Shown here one piece after another: positions 20,762 to 33,246 of a stretch of DNA of 64,000 nucleotides. Below the pieces are notes generated by a model. The model was not told the origin of the DNA. It saw only the letters and a program-made list of their open reading frames with translations, and ran no database searches. The DNA lies in the NCBI RefSeq assembly GCF_002760655.1, contig NZ_PDOC01000006.1:236313-300312 (forward strand). Direction: 5' to 3'. Positions within the stretch are counted from its first letter, which is position 1, and each line of letters starts with the position of its first letter. The position numbers and the translations under genes are program-made. The DNA is from Massilia eurypsychrophila (GTDB taxonomy: Bacteria > Pseudomonadota > Gammaproteobacteria > Burkholderiales > Burkholderiaceae_D).

Positions 20762-21931
20762 TCAGTCTCCGAAAAATGCCAGCACGTCGGCCTGGCGGGC
20801 GTGGGTGTCGCGCGCGCCGAGGCGAATCAGTTCGCAGGTAAAGCTCGATTCGAACAGCAGGTAGGACGCCAGCGCCGAGCCGCGCGCTTCGGTCGCGCCG
20901 ATCCCCGACAGCATTGCCCGCACCGGCCGCGGCAAGCTGGCGATGTGGCGCGCGGCGATGTCGTCGATCCGTTCGGACGGCGCGATCACCAGCAGCTCGA
21001 CCGGTTTGAGGCGCGTTTTTTCATGGTGCTCTTCGGGCATCATCGACAAGGTGGCGTTGATGCGGTTAAGGCGCTCGATATCGACCGCCAGGCTGTCGAG
21101 GAAGATCGACGACAGCGCATGGCCGCCGATCTGCGCCAGGCTCGGATAGCGGGCCGACTGCGGCGCGTGGCGCAGCGGCTCGTTCATGCGGCCGGCGCCG
21201 ACCACCAGCACGCGGGTCGCGCCCAGGTGGATCGCCGGCGAGATGGGCGCGAGCTGGCGCATCGAGCCGTCGCCGCAGTATTCGAGCCGGCCCGACAGGT
21301 ACAGCGGCACGGCCGGAAAGATGAACGGGATCGCCGACGACGCCAGCAGGTGCTCGACGCCGATCTGGTCGGCCAGCGCGATGCGGTGCATGCGCACCCA
21401 CGGCTCGACGTGGGCGGCGCTCTGGTAGAAGGTGATGTGGTGGCCGACCGTGTACGACGAGGCGGTGACGGCCAGCGCGTGCAGCAGGCCGTCGGCCAGC
21501 GCGGCGTCGAGACGCGGCAGGTCGAGCATGCGGTGCAGCAGGCCGGCCAGCGGCGTGTTGTCGAGCAGCGAACTTGGCGGCGCGGCGCGCCACTTGCGCA
21601 GCAGCCAGCCGAACGACAGCAGCGACAGCCAGCGCGCGCCGGAACGCAGCACGCCGATCGAGTCGGCGCGGTAGACCTGGTCGGCCGAGAAGTGCTCCCA
21701 GACGTCGAGCAGCTTTTGCACGCCCTCGCCGAAATTGTCGGCGCGGCAGGCCAGCGCGGTCGCGTTGATCGCGCCGGCGGAGGTGCCGCAAATGATGTCA
21801 AAGGGATTTCTCGCCGGCGGCCAGCCCTGTTCCCACAGAATTTGCGAAATCGCCTGCAGCACGCCGACCTGGTAGGCGGCGCGCGCGCCTCCCCCGGTCA
21901 GGATCAGCCCGGTTTTCTCTTTTGTTCCCAT
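20762..21931 (-). CDS. Patatin-like phospholipase
   Basis: A 389-residue member of the patatin/RssA-NTE superfamily of lipid acyl hydrolases with a Ser-Asp dyad. Visible are the oxyanion-hole motif GGGARAAY (residues 14-21), the nucleophile elbow GTSAG, and the Asp region in EYCGDGSM, where DG-Ser replaces the usual DG-Gly/Ala. No signal peptide is present, so it acts in the cytoplasm or at the inner membrane. Its stop lies 1 nt from the hybrid kinase GTG, so the two are translationally coupled. A link between lipid turnover and the sensor is inferred. Confidence 0.88.
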   Translation of the reverse strand: MGTKEKTGLILTGGGARAAYQVGVLQAISQILWEQGWPPARNPFDIICGTSAGAINATALACRADNFGEGVQKLLDVWEHFSADQVYRADSIGVLRSGARWLSLLSFGWLLRKWRAAPPSSLLDNTPLAGLLHRMLDLPRLDAALADGLLHALAVTASSYTVGHHITFYQSAAHVEPWVRMHRIALADQIGVEHLLASSAIPFIFPAVPLYLSGRLEYCGDGSMRQLAPISPAIHLGATRVLVVGAGRMNEPLRHAPQSARYPSLAQIGGHALSSIFLDSLAVDIERLNRINATLSMMPEEHHEKTRLKPVELLVIAPSERIDDIAARHIASLPRPVRAMLSGIGATEARGSALASYLLFESSFTCELIRLGARDTHARQADVLAFFGD

Positions 21932-22030
21932 AGGCCAAGATTAGCAGGGAGCGGGCCGCTTCAGCTAGTAAAAGTTGAGGTTTATGCAAATGGGGCGCGC
22001 GGCCTCCGCGGCGACGATTAGTACCCCTGC

Positions 22031-22052
22031 CCTGAAAGCGACGGCTTTCAGG
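22031..22052. other. Inverted repeat after ggt (weak terminator candidate)
   Basis: CCTGAAAGC and GCTTTCAGG form a perfect 9-bp stem around a 4-nt loop, 27 nt after the ggt stop. No T-run follows on either strand, so intrinsic termination is uncertain. Confidence 0.4.
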
Positions 22053-22078
22053 TTGGCGGTGTCAGCGTACTTGCCGGC

Positions 22079-23860
22079 TCAGTCGCCCTTGGCGACCCCT
22101 TCGCGGCGCGGGTCGGCGCCGCCGAACCAGAAGTCGCGCCCGTGAATCGACAGGCGCTGGATGCCGTGCAGGCCGGAGTTCTGCTCGGAGAAGCGGATCG
22201 TGTGGCCGCGCGCCTTGAGCGCGTCGACCGTCGCCTGCGGGAAGCGGCGGTCTTCCAGTTCGGTCGGGCCGTTGCGGCTGCCGAAGTTCGGCAGCGCGAT
22301 CGCCTGCTGCACATTGAGGCCCCAGTCGAGCGTGCCGACCAGCGTCTTGGCGACGTAGTTGATGATCGCGGTGCCGCCGGGCGAACCGGCCGTCAGCGCC
22401 AGCTTGCGGGTGGCCTTGTCGAGCACGATCGTCGGCGACATCGCGCTGCGCGGGCGCTTGCCGGCCTGGACGCGGTTGGCGATCGGCCCGTCCTTGTCGC
22501 TTGAATCGAACGAGAAATCGGTCAGCTGGTTATTCAGGATGAAGCCGCCGACCATCATGCGGGCGCCGAAGGCGTCTTCCACCGTGGTCGTCATCGCCAG
22601 GCCGGCGCCGCGGCCGTCGACCACCGACAGGTGCGACGTCGACGGCATGTCGATCGCCGTATCCCTGCCCCACGTCACTTCCATCCCCGGCGGATTGCCC
22701 GGCTGGGCGACGCCGATCGACTTCTCGCCGATCAGCATCGCGCGTTTGGCCAGGTAATCCTTGTCGATCAGGCCGGCCACGCCGCGCCCAGGCAACGGCA
22801 CGAAGTCGGTGTCGGCGGCGTAGCGGTTGCGGTCGGCGTAGGCAAGCCGGCCGGCCTCTGCGAACAGGTGCAGCGCGTCGGGCCCCGGCAGGCCGTTGAC
22901 CAGCGGGTACTGCGACATGTCGCGCGTTTCAAGAATGCCGAGAATCTGCGCCACGGCGATGCCGCCCGACGACGGCGGCGGCATGCCGCACACGGTCCAG
23001 GCGCGGTAGTCGCTGCACACCGGCGGGCGCGACTTCGGCTGGTAGCCGGCGATGTCCGCCGCGGTCAGCTTGCCCGGATTGGTCGGATGGCCGGCCACCT
23101 TGGCGGCGATGTCGCGCGCGATCGGGCCCTTGTAGAACGCATCGGCGCCGCCGGCGGCAATCGCGCGCAGCGTGGCGGCCAGCGCGGGATTTTTCAGGAT
23201 ATGACCGATCGGCCAAGGCTGGCCGTCGGCGCTGTAAAAGTACCTGGCCGCGATCGGATCCTTGCGCAGGTGCTGGTCCCACGTCAGCAGGCCATTGAGG
23301 CGCTGGCTGACGGCAAAGCCTTTCACCGACATCTCGATGGCCGGCTCGAACAGCGTTTTCCAACGCAGCTTGCCGTGCTGCTTGTGCGCCATTTCGAGCA
23401 TGCGCAGCACGCCCGGCACGCCGACCGAACGCCCGCCGACGACGCCGGTGAGGCGCGAGACGGCGCTGCCGTCGGCATTTTGAAACAGGTGTTCGTCGGC
23501 GGCGGCGGGCGCCGTTTCGCGGCCGTCGTAGGCCTGCATCGTCTTGCCGTCGTAGTACATCAGGAAGGCGCCGCCGCCGATGCCGGACGATTGCGGTTCG
23601 ACCAGGCCGAGCACGAGCTGGGTGGCGATGGCGGCGTCGATCGCGCTGCCGCCCTTCTTGAGGATGCGGTAGCCGGCCTCGACCGCCAGCGGATTGGCCG
23701 CCGCCACCATGAATTTCGCGGCCGCCCAGCCCGGCTTGTCGGCGTAGCCGGTGGCAATTTCGGGCGCCCTCGGCGGCGCTTCCTGCACCACTTGGGCGCC
23801 GGCATGGGCGAACACGCCCGACAACGCGGCCGCGGCGGCCAGCAACCTGAACTTGATCAT
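22079..23860 (-). CDS. ggt: Gamma-glutamyltranspeptidase / glutathione hydrolase
   Basis: A 593-residue N-terminal-nucleophile hydrolase exported to the periplasm by a signal peptide (1-22). It self-cleaves to expose a catalytic Thr, here in STSHLSVVD (around residue 405). It then removes gamma-glutamyl groups from glutathione and similar peptides. Other conserved parts are GGSAIDAAIA, SSGIGGGAF, the Arg in YDGRETAP, LNNQLTDFSF and the GSPGG glycine turn. The usual TTH motif reads TSH. A 9-bp hairpin (22031-22052) lies after the stop. Transcribed alone. Confidence 0.93.
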   Translation of the reverse strand: MIKFRLLAAAAALSGVFAHAGAQVVQEAPPRAPEIATGYADKPGWAAAKFMVAAANPLAVEAGYRILKKGGSAIDAAIATQLVLGLVEPQSSGIGGGAFLMYYDGKTMQAYDGRETAPAAADEHLFQNADGSAVSRLTGVVGGRSVGVPGVLRMLEMAHKQHGKLRWKTLFEPAIEMSVKGFAVSQRLNGLLTWDQHLRKDPIAARYFYSADGQPWPIGHILKNPALAATLRAIAAGGADAFYKGPIARDIAAKVAGHPTNPGKLTAADIAGYQPKSRPPVCSDYRAWTVCGMPPPSSGGIAVAQILGILETRDMSQYPLVNGLPGPDALHLFAEAGRLAYADRNRYAADTDFVPLPGRGVAGLIDKDYLAKRAMLIGEKSIGVAQPGNPPGMEVTWGRDTAIDMPSTSHLSVVDGRGAGLAMTTTVEDAFGARMMVGGFILNNQLTDFSFDSSDKDGPIANRVQAGKRPRSAMSPTIVLDKATRKLALTAGSPGGTAIINYVAKTLVGTLDWGLNVQQAIALPNFGSRNGPTELEDRRFPQATVDALKARGHTIRFSEQNSGLHGIQRLSIHGRDFWFGGADPRREGVAKGD

Positions 23861-23880
23861 GAATTCTCCAGCAGTACGGC

Positions 23881-23919
23881 CAAAACAAAACGGGCGCGCG
23901 ACCTGGGCCGCGCGCCCGT
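23881..23919 (-). terminator. Intrinsic terminator after the HSD10-like gene
   Basis: On the minus strand an 11-bp GC stem (ACGGGCGCGCG paired with CGCGCGCCCGT) is followed by TTTGTTTT. It sits between the dehydrogenase stop (23967) and the ggt start, so it ends the former transcript and separates the two genes. Confidence 0.85.
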
Positions 23920-23966
23920 GACTGCAGGCATGCTACATCAAAATGAACATGTACCTGGGGCCAGGC

Positions 23967-24725
23967 TTACTTTGGCTGCATCCGGATGGCGCCGTCGAGG
24001 CGGATGGTTTCGCCGTTGAGCATGCTGTTTTCGATGATTGCGCGCGCCAGATGCGCGTACTCGTTCGGCCGGCCCAGGCGCGATGGGAACGGTACCATCT
24101 TGCCGAGCGCCTCGCGTACTTCTTCGGGCATGCCCATCAGCATTGGCGTCTCGAAGATGCCGGGTGCGATGGTCATCACGCGGATGCCGCTGCGGGCCAG
24201 GTCGCGCGCCATCGGCAAGGTCAGGCCGACCACGGCCGCTTTCGAGGAGCCGTAGGCCGCCTGGCCAATCTGGCCGTCGTAGGCGGCCACCGAGGCGGTG
24301 TTGATGATGATGCCGCGCTCGCCGGAATCGAGCGCTTCGGTCTTGCCGATCGCGTCGGCGGCCAGGCGCGCCATGTTGAAGGTGCCGACCAGGTTGACGT
24401 TGATGGTGCGCTGGAACACGTCGAGCGGGTGCGGGCCGTCCTTGCCGACGGTCTTGATGGCAGGCGCCACGCCGGCGCAGTTGATCAGGCCGCGCAAGGT
24501 ACCCATTTCCTGCGCTGCGGCGACGACTGCCTGGCCGTCGGCCTCGGAAGTGACGTCGCACTTCATGAAGCGGCCGTTCAGTTCGGCAGCGAGCGCGGTG
24601 CCGGCCTCGACCTGGACATCGGCCAGCAGGACCTTGCCGCCGGCGCCGACGATCATGCGCGCGGTGGCCGCGCCCAGACCGGAGGCGCCACCGGTGATGA
24701 TGAAGACATTGTCTTGAATTTGCAT
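23967..24725 (-). CDS. Short-chain 3-hydroxyacyl-CoA dehydrogenase (HSD17B10-like)
   Basis: A 252-residue classical SDR. The cofactor motif is TGGASGLG (residues 11-18), with an Asp ending beta-2 (LLADVQ) that points to NAD+. It also has NCAG, the Ser in [14 protein letters not shown] and Tyr-x3-Lys in YGSSKAA. The long insertion [15 protein letters not shown] and the end ([16 protein letters not shown]) match type-II 3-hydroxyacyl-CoA dehydrogenases. These oxidise 3-hydroxyacyl-CoA or 2-methyl-3-hydroxybutyryl-CoA in fatty-acid and isoleucine breakdown. The exact substrate is inferred. It has its own terminator. Confidence 0.88.
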   Translation of the reverse strand: MQIQDNVFIITGGASGLGAATARMIVGAGGKVLLADVQVEAGTALAAELNGRFMKCDVTSEADGQAVVAAAQEMGTLRGLINCAGVAPAIKTVGKDGPHPLDVFQRTINVNLVGTFNMARLAADAIGKTEALDSGERGIIINTASVAAYDGQIGQAAYGSSKAAVVGLTLPMARDLARSGIRVMTIAPGIFETPMLMGMPEEVREALGKMVPFPSRLGRPNEYAHLARAIIENSMLNGETIRLDGAIRMQPK

Positions 24726-24818
24726 GATTTTCCTTATGGGGTTCTTTGTAACGTTTACGTGAACGTCAATCAGCGGAATTGTAGCGAACTTTTGCCGGGA
24801 AAAACCGGCAATGCGGCA

Positions 24819-25256
24819 TTAAAAGCACTGCGCGCCGACGATGCCCTTGGTGCATAGCTGGCCCTGGGGGCCGATCAGGGTGTTGCCGACGCCGCTGTTG
24901 TAGCGGGCGCCGCCGGTGTCGGTACAGCCGCCGGCGTCACAGCTGTTCAGGCGCGGCTGGCTCTGCGGCGGCGAAGCCGATGGCAGCGCGGCGGGCGAGC
25001 GCACGGTCAGCGTCGGACGGTAGCCATCGGTGACGATCGGCGGGGTCGGCTCGATCACCTGCTGCACCGAGCGGCGCTTGATGGGCTTGCGGTTCGGCGG
25101 CGGCGCCGGCTTGATAGGCGCCTCGGCGGCCGGCTTGGCCGGCGTTCCGGCGGCCGGAGTGTCGGGCGCCAGAGCCGGTTCCTGCGCGCGCGCGCCGGCG
25201 GTGGTTAGCGACATCGCTACCAGCAATGTCGCCAATACAGGTTTCAGGTAATCCAT
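24819..25256 (-). CDS. Small secreted proline-rich protein, unknown function
   Basis: A 145-residue protein with a signal peptide (1-24, ending ARA). A Pro/Ala-rich basic linker follows, then a small C-terminal part with four cysteines (CDAGGC and two near the end) that could form disulfides in the periplasm. No family is recognised. Its start is 206 nt from the divergent CoA-transferase gene. Confidence 0.65.
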   Translation of the reverse strand: MDYLKPVLATLLVAMSLTTAGARAQEPALAPDTPAAGTPAKPAAEAPIKPAPPPNRKPIKRRSVQQVIEPTPPIVTDGYRPTLTVRSPAALPSASPPQSQPRLNSCDAGGCTDTGGARYNSGVGNTLIGPQGQLCTKGIVGAQCF

Positions 25257-25327
25257 AAAGACAACATTATCATTATTGGCCGATTCGGCGCGCGCGAAAA
25301 GCCAGCGTTAAAAACGAAATGTACGAA

Positions 25328-25413
25328 TGTCAGACCTGACACCAGCGTTACGGCGCGCCAAGTTCGCGTAGCAGGCGGCACGTCCGGGGTCAGACCCTGT
25401 CACTTGGCGTCAG
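25328..25413. repeat. Intergenic GGGGTCAGACC-type repeat
   Basis: Between the divergent genes, GTCAGACCTGACACC (from 25328) and GGGGTCAGACCCTGTCAC (from 25388) share the palindromic GGTCAGACC core found at four other places in the window. The intervening 45 nt show no coding frame. Confidence 0.55.
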
Positions 25414-25462
25414 CACCAGGTCAGCCGGTTGCGTTAGTATTGCCGCATAACCAGGAGACAAC

Positions 25463-26761
25463 ATGCATACCGTACACCAGTTGTATCAGGAAAAGCGGAT
25501 GGCCGCGGCCGATGCGCTCGACCTCTTGCGCGACAGCGACATGATCATCGTGCCGACCGGCGTCGGCGAGCCGCCCACCTTGCTGACGGCGCTGTCGGAA
25601 CAGCGGCGCCGCTTCCACGACGTCAAGGTCGCGCAGATCCTGGCGATGCGCAAGTTCGACTATTTCGACTGCGATACGGCAGCGCACGTGCGCCATGCCG
25701 CGCTGTTTCTCGGCGGCGCCTCGCGCGCGGCGTGCCAGGGCGGCTGGGGCGACTTCATCCCGAACTATTTTTCCGAGATTCCCGGCCTGATCGAGCGCGG
25801 TTACATGCCGGCCGACGTCGTCTTCGCGATGGCGTCGAGCATGAACGACCAGGGCTACTTCGCCATCAGCCTGGGCACCGATTACACGATGGCGGCGATC
25901 GCCAAGGCGCGCGTGGTGGTGCTGGAAGTCAATCCCAACGTGCCGTTCGCGCACGGCCAGTGCCACGTCCACGTGTCGCAGGTCACTGGCCTGGTCGAGA
26001 GCGACGCGCCGATCCTCGAAGTCGGCCTGCCGAAAATCGGCCCGGTGCAGGAGGCGATCGGCAAATACGTGGCCGACATGATCGACGACGGCGCCACCTT
26101 GCAGATCGGCTACGGCGGCATTCCCGACGCGGTGGTGATGCAGCTGACCGCCAAGCACGACCTCGGCGTGCACACCGAAATGCTCGGCGACGGCATCCTG
26201 ACGCTGGTCGAATGTGGCGCCATCACCAACCGCAAGAAGACGCTGCTGCCGGGAAAGATGGTGGCAACGTTCGCGCTCGGCTCGCGCAAGCTGTACGAGT
26301 ACATGCATCACAACCCGGCCGTCGAGATGCACCCGTCAAACTTTACCAACGACCCGTACAACGCGGCGCAAAACGACAATCTGATGTCGATCAACGCCAG
26401 CCTGCAGATAGACCTGCTGGGCCAGTGCGGTTCGGAAAGCATCGCGCACCTGCCCTATTCCGGCACCGGCGGCCAGGTCGACTTCGTGCGCGCGGCCAAC
26501 CGTTCACGCGGCGGCAAGTCGTTCATCGTGCTGCCGTCGACGGCCAAGGACAACACCATCTCGCGCATCGTACCCATGCTCACGTCCGGCACCCACGCCA
26601 CCACCAGCAAGAACGACGTCAACTACGTGGTCACCGAATTCGGTGTGGCCCAGCTGCGCGGCAAGTCGGCCAAGCAGCGCGCGCAGGCGCTGATCGCCAT
26701 TGCCCATCCGGACTTTCGCGCCGAGCTGCGCGAAGCGGCCAACAAGATGAGCGTGTTCTGA
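25463..26761 (+). CDS. Acetyl-CoA hydrolase/transferase family CoA-transferase
   Basis: A 432-residue family I CoA-transferase, of the 4-hydroxybutyrate/acetate CoA-transferase type. It has two similar alpha/beta domains. The catalytic Glu that carries the CoA thioester lies in VHTEMLGDG, and the glycine loop GYGGIPDAV precedes it. The C-terminal domain has GTGGQVDFVRAA and VTEFGVAQLRGKSA. It moves CoA between acetate and another acid; the acceptor cannot be named from sequence. AGGAGA lies 7 nt before the ATG. It converges with the DUF1059 gene, ending 4 nt from it. Confidence 0.88.
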   Translation: MHTVHQLYQEKRMAAADALDLLRDSDMIIVPTGVGEPPTLLTALSEQRRRFHDVKVAQILAMRKFDYFDCDTAAHVRHAALFLGGASRAACQGGWGDFIPNYFSEIPGLIERGYMPADVVFAMASSMNDQGYFAISLGTDYTMAAIAKARVVVLEVNPNVPFAHGQCHVHVSQVTGLVESDAPILEVGLPKIGPVQEAIGKYVADMIDDGATLQIGYGGIPDAVVMQLTAKHDLGVHTEMLGDGILTLVECGAITNRKKTLLPGKMVATFALGSRKLYEYMHHNPAVEMHPSNFTNDPYNAAQNDNLMSINASLQIDLLGQCGSESIAHLPYSGTGGQVDFVRAANRSRGGKSFIVLPSTAKDNTISRIVPMLTSGTHATTSKNDVNYVVTEFGVAQLRGKSAKQRAQALIAIAHPDFRAELREAANKMSVF

Positions 26762-26765
26762 CGGT

Positions 26766-26960
26766 TCAGGGCGGCGGCGCGCCGGTCTGCATCGCCTGCT
26801 TCAATTGCTGGCGAAATTGCGGCGTGTCCTGATGGCCGTGCGTCGTCACGGCGTGCTGCACGGCCACTTCCATCAGCTCTTGCTCGGTGTCGGCGGAAAT
26901 GGTCACGGTGCATTTGCTGTCGCTCGGAATCTGGCGGCAATCGATATATTTGCGCTCCAT
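26766..26960 (-). CDS. DUF1059 small protein
   Basis: A 64-residue protein. It shows the DUF1059 pattern: an N-terminal Cys in YIDCRQIPSDSKC, then ISADTEQELMEVAVQHAVTTHGH. The family is small, cytoplasmic and of unknown function. The ATG at 26960 has GGAGGG upstream on the minus strand. It stands alone between the CoA-transferase and the DsbA-like gene. Confidence 0.78.
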   Translation of the reverse strand: MERKYIDCRQIPSDSKCTVTISADTEQELMEVAVQHAVTTHGHQDTPQFRQQLKQAMQTGAPPP

Positions 26961-27035
26961 GAAAGCCCTCCAAAAATTGCCTGTTCGGGCTTAAAGTATA
27001 CGAATTGGGAAATCCGACTTCAAGGAGAGGAAGAC

Positions 27036-27557
27036 ATGAGTCCGATCGTTTCAATCCATCCCGACGACCACATGACGGGCAGCAGGGACGCCGCCATAGT
27101 GCTGGTGGAGTATGGTGACTACCAGTGTCCCTACAGCCGCAGGGCGCATGCCGGGGTGAAGGACCTGCAGCGCCGGCTGGGCGACCAGCTGTGTTTCGTC
27201 TACCGCCATTTTCCGCTGACCGGCAAGCATCCATATGCGGAGATGTCGGCGGAGACGGCCGAGGCGGCCGGCGACCAGGGCATGTTCTGGCAGATGCATG
27301 ATGCGCTGTTCGAATTGCAGCCGCAGTTCGGGCCAGGCCTGATTGCGGAACTGGCAGAGCGGCTCGGGCTGTCGGTGGAGGCGCTGTGCGACGACGTGCT
27401 GACGCGGCGCTTCCAGGCCAGGGTCGAGCAGATCGCCGCGGGCGGCACGCACATCGGCGTCGAGGAGACGCCGACGTTCTTCATCAATGGGGAGCGGCAC
27501 GCGGGCGATTCGGACGAGCTGTCGCTGGTGTCGGCGATCATGCGGTTCGTGGCATGA
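27036..27557 (+). CDS. Cytoplasmic DsbA/FrnE-like thioredoxin-fold protein
   Basis: A 173-residue protein of the DsbA superfamily without signal peptide. The active site is CPYS in YGDYQCPYSRRAH, so only one Cys of the usual CxxC remains. The cis-Pro loop is EETPTFFING, typical of FrnE-like members. A monothiol centre fits reduction, glutathionylation or conjugation chemistry rather than disulfide donation; that is inference. AAGGAGAGG lies 5 nt before the ATG. The open frame reaches back to 26805, but no other start has a ribosome site. Confidence 0.82.
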   Translation: MSPIVSIHPDDHMTGSRDAAIVLVEYGDYQCPYSRRAHAGVKDLQRRLGDQLCFVYRHFPLTGKHPYAEMSAETAEAAGDQGMFWQMHDALFELQPQFGPGLIAELAERLGLSVEALCDDVLTRRFQARVEQIAAGGTHIGVEETPTFFINGERHAGDSDELSLVSAIMRFVA

Positions 27558-27595
27558 GCGGAAGTCGCAGCGGCGCATCGCCGACACGTTAATTG

Positions 27596-27624
27596 ACGCC
27601 ATCCCCGCTTTGCGAGGATGGCGT
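27596..27624. terminator. Hairpin between convergent genes
   Basis: ACGCCATCC pairs with GGATGGCGT (9 bp, 11-nt loop) between the ends of the DsbA-like gene and hppA. There is no clear T-run, so it may be a weak bidirectional terminator. Confidence 0.4.
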
Positions 27625-27639
27625 ACAGAGCCTGTGCGT

Positions 27640-29805
<2,166 letters not shown>

Positions 29806-29945
29806 TTCGTCCCCTCGGTTTTATTATCAAGTAACACTTGAACACATTTCGAAAGACCGCCCCCGGGGGATGCGGCCAACCTTGCTGCGTACTGCAAAAC
29901 TTTGAATCGAAAACGGGTGGCCGAAGGCAGCCAAATTCTCACGGC

Positions 29946-29974
29946 AAAAAAACAGCGGACACGAAGTCCGCTTG
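29946..29974 (-). terminator. Intrinsic terminator of adk
   Basis: On the minus strand AGCGGAC and GTCCGCT form a 7-bp stem with a 5-nt loop, followed by GTTTTTTT. It lies 8 nt after the adk stop. Confidence 0.85.
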
Positions 29975-29981
29975 GTTTTGT

Positions 29982-30647
<666 letters not shown>

Positions 30648-30800
30648 CTAAAACAGATGTTGGATAATTTTTGGTTGAAGCAATGCCGGGCACTGATGCA
30701 TATATGACTACCTTGGTACGAAACTTACCACAAAAGTAAGCGCCAGCGCCAATATGAAAATGACCGGGCTATTTTTTCTTGACCGGCGACAGGGACGCTG

Positions 30801-31571
30801 TCAAAGGCCGTAATGCAGACGAACTCGCGCCAGATCTTGCGGTGTGTCGACGCCGGCCGGCGGCGCAGCATCGGTGATGTGGACGGCAATCGGATAACCG
30901 TGCCACAGCACCCGCAACTGCTCGAGCGCTTCGACGTCTTCCAGCGGCGCCGGCTCCAGCGACGGATACAGCTGCAGGAACGCATTGCTGTAGGCGTACA
31001 GGCCGATGTGACGCAGCGGAGCGTAGCCGGAGCCGGCCGGCAGCGCCGACTGATCGGCGGCGAAGCCGTCGCGGTGCCAGGGAATGGCCGCGCGCGAAAA
31101 ATAGAGCGCGCGGCCGGCCTTGTCGAGCACAACCTTGACGACGTTCGGATTGAAGACGTCGGCGGCGTTGTCGATCGGATGGGCGCAGGTGGCCATCGGC
31201 ACCGCGGCCGAGATGCGGCGCGCGCAGGCGGCCAGCAGCTGCGGGTCGATCAGCGGCTCGTCGCCCTGCAGGTTGACGACGACGTCGTCGGGCGCCAGTT
31301 GCAGTGCGCGCGCCACTTCGGCGATGCGGTCGGTGCCGGACGGATGGTCGGCGCGCGTCATGCCCACTTCGATGCCATGGGCGGCGCAGGCGGCGGCGAT
31401 GTCGGCGTGGTCGGTGGCGACGACGATGCGGGCGGCGCCCGACTCGGCGGCGCGCTCGGCGACCCGCACCACCATCGGTTTGCCGCCGAGGTCGGCGAGC
31501 GGCTTACCCGGCAGCCTGGTCGAGGCCAACCGCGCCGGTATGATGACGGTAAATCTTACGCCGGCATTCAC
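30801..31571 (-). CDS. kdsB: 3-deoxy-manno-octulosonate cytidylyltransferase
   Basis: A 256-residue cytoplasmic enzyme that activates Kdo as CMP-Kdo for lipopolysaccharide. The start is GTG at 31571, overlapping the Trm112 stop as GTGA. This gives the usual N-terminus ([18 protein letters not shown]). Motifs include [12 protein letters not shown] (nucleotide binding), [20 protein letters not shown] (metal-binding Asp) and [10 protein letters not shown]. The frame continues upstream of the GTG but only through the Trm112 gene. Confidence 0.93.
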   Translation of the reverse strand: MNAGVRFTVIIPARLASTRLPGKPLADLGGKPMVVRVAERAAESGAARIVVATDHADIAAACAAHGIEVGMTRADHPSGTDRIAEVARALQLAPDDVVVNLQGDEPLIDPQLLAACARRISAAVPMATCAHPIDNAADVFNPNVVKVVLDKAGRALYFSRAAIPWHRDGFAADQSALPAGSGYAPLRHIGLYAYSNAFLQLYPSLEPAPLEDVEALEQLRVLWHGYPIAVHITDAAPPAGVDTPQDLARVRLHYGL

Positions 31572-31738
31572 GTCGGCTCGACCTTGCGCGCCTCGTCGGC
31601 CCACATGATCGGGATGCCGTCGCGGATCGGATAGGCCAGGCGGTCCGGTTTGCAGATCAGTTCCTGCGCTTTCTTGTCGTATTCGAGCGGTCCCTTGCAC
31701 AACGGGCAGACCAGGATATCAAGCAGGCGAGCTTCCAC
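31568..31738 (-). CDS. Trm112/YcaR family zinc-ribbon-like protein
   Basis: A 56-residue protein, [20 protein letters not shown]..., from a GTG at 31738. An ATG at 31774 would add 12 untypical residues. The CPLC pair is present, but the second pair of the zinc ribbon is reduced to one Cys (LICKPD). The family contains small partners of methyltransferases and LPS-locus proteins of unclear role. It overlaps lpxK by 20 nt and kdsB by 4 nt, so the three are tightly coupled. Confidence 0.85.
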   Translation of the reverse strand: MEARLLDILVCPLCKGPLEYDKKAQELICKPDRLAYPIRDGIPIMWADEARKVEPT

Positions 31739-32756
31739 GACATTTCTCCACGATTTGTTCGGCCAGCGCGCCATCGAGCCGCGCCGTCACCGGTACGACC
31801 CACAGTCTCGGGTCGTTTTTGAGATTTTCAATTTGCCCACATTTTACTGCATCCTTCTCGGTGATCAGGATGATGTCGGCAACGACGCGCGCGAACGGCT
31901 GGTCGAGGAAATCGTGATGGTCGGGCAAGGCCAGTTCGTCGAATGCCAGGCCCTGCGCGCGCAGCATGGCGAAAAAGCGCCCGGGGTTGCCGATGCCGGC
32001 GGCGGCGACGATGCGCTTGCCGGCCAGCGCAGCCAGCGGCAGGCGCTCGGCGCGCGCGCTCATGCGTTCGGCGAGCGTGCCGCCCAGCTGCATCTGAAAC
32101 GGCGCGCCGCCGACGCGTTGCGCCAGTTCGGGCGTCAGCTGCGGCGTGTTGACGACGGTGAAATCGCGCCGGCGCGACACCGGCTCGCGCAACGGTCCCG
32201 CCGGCAGCAGCCAGCCGTTGCCGGCGCCGCGGCCGTCGAACAGCACGATCTCGATATCGCGCTGCAAGGCGTAATGCTGCAGGCCGTCGTCGCTGATGAT
32301 CACGTCCACCCGCGGATGGGCCGCCAGCAGCGCCCTGCCCGCGGCCGGACGGTCGCGCCCGACCATCACCGGGCAACCGGTGCGGCGGGCGATCAACAGC
32401 GGCTCGTCGCCGGCGTCGGCGGCGAGCGAATCGGCTGTCACTTCACGCGGCGCGTTCGCGGCGCCGCCATGGCCGCGCGAAATGATGCCGGGCGTGAAGC
32501 CGGCATCACGCAGCGCCTCGGCCAGCCAGATCGTCAGCGGGGTCTTGCCGGTGCCGCCGATGAAGATGTTGCCGACCACCAGCACTGGCACCGGCAGCTT
32601 GTGCGATTGCATCAGGCCGGCGCGAAACAGCGCGGCGCGCAGACCGGCGAGCAAGCCGAACAGCAGCGACAGCGGCCACAAGGCGCAGGCGAGCGCGCCG
32701 CGGCGCAGCCAGGCGCGCGTCAGCGTCGATTCAAGGGAATGGGAGGGTGCGGGCAC
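31719..32756 (-). CDS. lpxK: Tetraacyldisaccharide 4'-kinase
   Basis: A 345-residue inner-membrane-associated kinase. It phosphorylates the 4' position of the lipid A precursor DSMP to give lipid IVA. An N-terminal hydrophobic segment (about 25-45) anchors it. The P-loop [13 protein letters not shown] is at about 62-73, with SRGHGG, the catalytic Asp-Asp-Gly-Leu-Gln-His (SDDGLQH) and LITEKDAVK. Length is usual. Genes on both sides (exbD, Trm112, kdsB) form the known betaproteobacterial lipid A/Kdo cluster. Confidence 0.94.
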   Translation of the reverse strand: MPAPSHSLESTLTRAWLRRGALACALWPLSLLFGLLAGLRAALFRAGLMQSHKLPVPVLVVGNIFIGGTGKTPLTIWLAEALRDAGFTPGIISRGHGGAANAPREVTADSLAADAGDEPLLIARRTGCPVMVGRDRPAAGRALLAAHPRVDVIISDDGLQHYALQRDIEIVLFDGRGAGNGWLLPAGPLREPVSRRRDFTVVNTPQLTPELAQRVGGAPFQMQLGGTLAERMSARAERLPLAALAGKRIVAAAGIGNPGRFFAMLRAQGLAFDELALPDHHDFLDQPFARVVADIILITEKDAVKCGQIENLKNDPRLWVVPVTARLDGALAEQIVEKCRGSSPA

Positions 32757-32802
32757 GGGGCGGCGAGGAAAAGCGGGGCGAAGCGAGGTTCGCCCGCGCC
32801 GC

Positions 32803-33246
32803 TTACTTCTTGCCGGCGGTCTGGGCCGCGAAGGTCAGCTTGTCGTAGCCGGCCACGCGGGCCGCTTCGAGCACGTTGATGACCATCTGGTGCATCGCGA
32901 ACTGGTCGGCGTTGACGATGACGACCGGGCTGTTGGCGCCGGTTGCATTCGGCTGGCCCTTGGCCGCGTTTTTCATGTCGTCGGCCAGGCCGGCCACCGA
33001 GTTGAACGACACCGGCACGTTGTTGATGGTGTAGTTGCCCTTGGCGTCGACGGTGACGTTGATTTCGAACGGCCGCTCGAGCGCCTTTTCGGCGTCGGCC
33101 GTCGGCAGCGTGATCTGCAGTTCGGTGAACTTGCTGTAGGTGGTGGTGACCATCAGGAAGATCAGCACCACGAGCAAGACGTCGATGAACGGGATCAGGT
33201 TAATCTCCGGATCCTCGCGTCGCTTGCCGCGGCGGAAATCCATCAT
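32803..33246 (-). CDS. exbD: ExbD/TolR biopolymer transport protein
   Basis: A 147-residue protein with a short cytoplasmic start (MMDFRRGKRREDPEINLIPF), one membrane helix carrying the proton-carrying Asp (FIDVLLVVLIFLMV), and a periplasmic domain. With ExbB it forms a proton-motive-force-driven complex that energises TonB or Tol systems. Its ATG overlaps the exbB stop as ATGA. No tonB gene is adjacent. In betaproteobacteria this pair next to lpxK may serve the envelope generally. Confidence 0.92.
   Translation of the reverse strand: MMDFRRGKRREDPEINLIPFIDVLLVVLIFLMVTTTYSKFTELQITLPTADAEKALERPFEINVTVDAKGNYTINNVPVSFNSVAGLADDMKNAAKGQPNATGANSPVVIVNADQFAMHQMVINVLEAARVAGYDKLTFAAQTAGKK

Noticed and set aside
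27036..27557. Periplasmic DsbA for the DsbA-like protein
   Set aside because: No signal peptide and only one active-site Cys (CPYS).
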